Assembly (NCBI GenBank): GCA_017965425.1 | Contig: JAGCPY010000027.1 | Coordinates: forward strand, 1-34,246 | Direction of reading: 5' to 3' | Length of the DNA: 34,246 nucleotides | DNA from: Bacteroidaceae bacterium | GTDB taxonomy: Bacteria; Bacteroidota; Bacteroidia; Bacteroidales; Bacteroidaceae | Shown here: one piece after another, positions 32,984 through 34,246 of the stretch | How the letters are laid out: each line of letters opens with the position of its first letter | Position numbering within the stretch: the stretch's first letter is position 1 | Made by a program: the position numbers and the translations under genes | Notes under the pieces: model-generated | What the model saw: the letters and a program-made list of their open reading frames with translations, nothing else | The model's database searches: none | Told to the model about the DNA's origin: nothing

Positions 32984-33919
32984 TTATAATTCCACCGCAT
33001 CCCAGCCAGCGTCTTGATAATAACGCACAGGGAGTTCATGGCGACGGACATACTCTTGAAGTTGTTCCTTCCGCACGGCTTCACGGACTTCTTGCCTGGA
33101 ATGCATGTTCTGATAGATGTCATAGTGTTGGCCAAAAATACGCTTCGCACTTGCTTCATTGCCACGCCCATCGGCGGTCTGCTCAAAAGACGTAATGGAC
33201 ATTACGCCTTGCTCATTGTGCAACGTCATACATCCTGCATGATTACCTCCAGAGACGGTCTTGAGCGTATCGCCGGAAAACTGATACCAATATATCCAGA
33301 AGTCACCCCATATTCGTGTCTCCACGGAATCCAATTCTTCCGTCATCACCATCATCAACGTGGGGATGCAGACATCACCTCGCAGGTATTGAGGGCCTAT
33401 TTCTTTCACAAGATAGTCACAAATGGCATCGCGCTGTGCCTGCTCCTTACGGTTGATCGCGATATGACGCACGCAGTCTTGCTTGTGACCGTCAAAATCC
33501 GACATCAACCACTGCCCATCCACCTTTTCCATGTACAAAAGGTGCTCCTCGATATCATTCTCTTCGTCAAAAGAGCCGTCTTCCCATTGCTGTCGTACGA
33601 TGATCGTCGCAACGGCATGGCAATCATCGGTCTGTTCCACGCCTTTCACTTCATAATCTGCAATGGTGCCGCCATTGCCAGTCACAAAGTAATAGAGCCA
33701 CTCATGGTCCATCGCCTCATGCTCAGGCAGATAATGGAACATGGTGTCCAGAACGGCATAAAAATCTGCCGTAAGGTATTCCTTTGAGGTCTCCAGCAGT
33801 TCGTGGTCTGGGATATATTGACACAACTCGGCAGCACGCCTCCGCAGTTGTTCTCCACTGCGGTTGCAAGCCGTCAGCAAGGCCGAGGCGAGCATAAAAA
33901 GAAGAAATCTGTTCATCAT
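32984..33919 (-). CDS. Hypothetical lipoprotein
   Basis: A 311-residue predicted lipoprotein. The signal peptide ends in the lipobox LTAC with the acylated Cys at about residue 18. The mature part is soluble, mixed alpha/beta, with Trp/Tyr-rich stretches (WGDFWIYWYQFSGDTLKT) and a charged helical end (VREAVRKEQLQEYVRRHEL). No family recognised. A second Met at residue 2 could be the start. It begins 5 nt after the MBL-fold gene and ends 25 nt before GH97, so it is part of the same operon. Confidence 0.85.
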   Translation of the reverse strand: MMNRFLLFMLASALLTACNRSGEQLRRRAAELCQYIPDHELLETSKEYLTADFYAVLDTMFHYLPEHEAMDHEWLYYFVTGNGGTIADYEVKGVEQTDDCHAVATIIVRQQWEDGSFDEENDIEEHLLYMEKVDGQWLMSDFDGHKQDCVRHIAINRKEQAQRDAICDYLVKEIGPQYLRGDVCIPTLMMVMTEELDSVETRIWGDFWIYWYQFSGDTLKTVSGGNHAGCMTLHNEQGVMSITSFEQTADGRGNEASAKRIFGQHYDIYQNMHSRQEVREAVRKEQLQEYVRRHELPVRYYQDAGWDAVEL

Positions 33920-33924
33920 GATCG

Positions 33925-34246
33925 CTATTCGTAGTGTCTGATTCTCACGTCTATATCCTCCCCGCTCAGCAGCGACGGAATGGTGCTGACATCCGTCTGG
34001 CCGTAATGGTAGGGAAACAGGACCTTGGGCTTGATCGTCCGTGCCGCACTTATCAACTGCTCAGGGGTCATCGTATAAGGCTGGTTGCAGGGCAGGAAGG
34101 CAATGTCAATGTCCTTGATGGCCGACATTTCGGGGATATCCTCGGTATCGCCGGCGATATAGATTCTCAGGCCATCGAGGGTCAGGATATATCCGTTGTC
34201 TCGACCTTTCGGATGGAACTGGAGGTGGCCTTCAGTGGTATTGTAA
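33925..34246 (-). CDS. MBL-fold metal-dependent hydrolase, partial (N-terminus beyond window)
   Basis: The open frame runs off the right edge; the visible part is about 107 residues: NTTEGHLQFHPKGRDNGYIL, IYIAGDTEDIPEM, DIAFLPCNQPYTMTPEQL and KVLFPYHYGQTD. This is the second half of the UlaG/YcjY-like metallo-beta-lactamase fold, with GDT supplying the bridging Asp and PYHYG the last His. The first metal motif (HxHxDH) lies outside. An internal ATG at 34128 should not be taken as the start because the protein clearly continues upstream. First visible gene of the operon that continues with the lipoprotein and GH97. Substrate unknown. Confidence 0.85.
   Translation of the reverse strand, partial: YNTTEGHLQFHPKGRDNGYILTLDGLRIYIAGDTEDIPEMSAIKDIDIAFLPCNQPYTMTPEQLISAARTIKPKVLFPYHYGQTDVSTIPSLLSGEDIDVRIRHYE

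Noticed and set aside
33014-33787. 257-codon plus frame opposite the lipoprotein
   Set aside because: Antisense shadow; the minus frame has a clear lipobox and operon spacing.

Overview
The window looks like a Bacteroidales chromosome, most likely Prevotella or a close relative. Evidence: Bacteroidetes-type promoters (TTG about 19-21 nt before TAnnTTTG) stand before several genes, with few strong Shine-Dalgarno sites. TraE/TraF/TraG-type transfer genes, DUF5063 and DUF4491 proteins, a GH97 enzyme and a large PPi-type pyruvate phosphate dikinase also fit. No rRNA, tRNA or CRISPR array was seen.

Region 1 (about 1 to 10,050) is the right part of an integrated conjugative or mobilizable element and is visibly AT-richer than the rest. 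Minus-strand transfer genes run leftwards: an acidic membrane protein, two TraE-like (DUF4134) pilin-like proteins, TraF (DUF4133), an unknown acidic protein, and a TraG ATPase that stops right after its Walker A motif. A replication/mobilization block follows: HTH protein, a 49-aa small protein, RepA-like helicase and Toprim primase. Two plus-strand genes come next (an unknown 253-aa protein and a DUF3853-like HTH protein), then a tyrosine integrase. Beyond the integrase lie four GGTCAACA iterons and a small palindrome that together resemble an attachment region. No relaxase or cargo gene is visible.

Region 2 (10,067 to 23,600) is core chromosome: ppdK; a long non-coding stretch with a large inverted-repeat element and a candidate small RNA that has its own promoter and terminator; the operon DUF5063 / 3'-5' exonuclease / RlmI-like methyltransferase; divergent ftsK; convergent nadE; a second copy of the inverted-repeat element; a rubrerythrin gene followed by a BASS-family transporter gene; and DUF4491.

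Region 3 (23,637 to the right edge) is one tightly packed minus-strand cluster: MBL-fold hydrolase (partial), lipoprotein, GH97, glutathione peroxidase, GH2, a DUF418-DUF4838 fusion, and an EamA transporter. Several junctions overlap or are separated by under 35 nt, so the genes are probably cotranscribed. Together they suggest export or surface handling of a galactose- or uronate-containing glycan. No SusC/SusD pair is present in the window.

Most unusual observations: a 25-bp palindrome occurs twice inside the GH2 gene and is read in two different frames; a membrane-protein/DUF4838 fusion carries a signal-peptide-like remnant at the joint; two copies of a long inverted-repeat element lie in intergenic DNA; and a compact candidate sRNA locus lies between ppdK and the RlmI-like gene.
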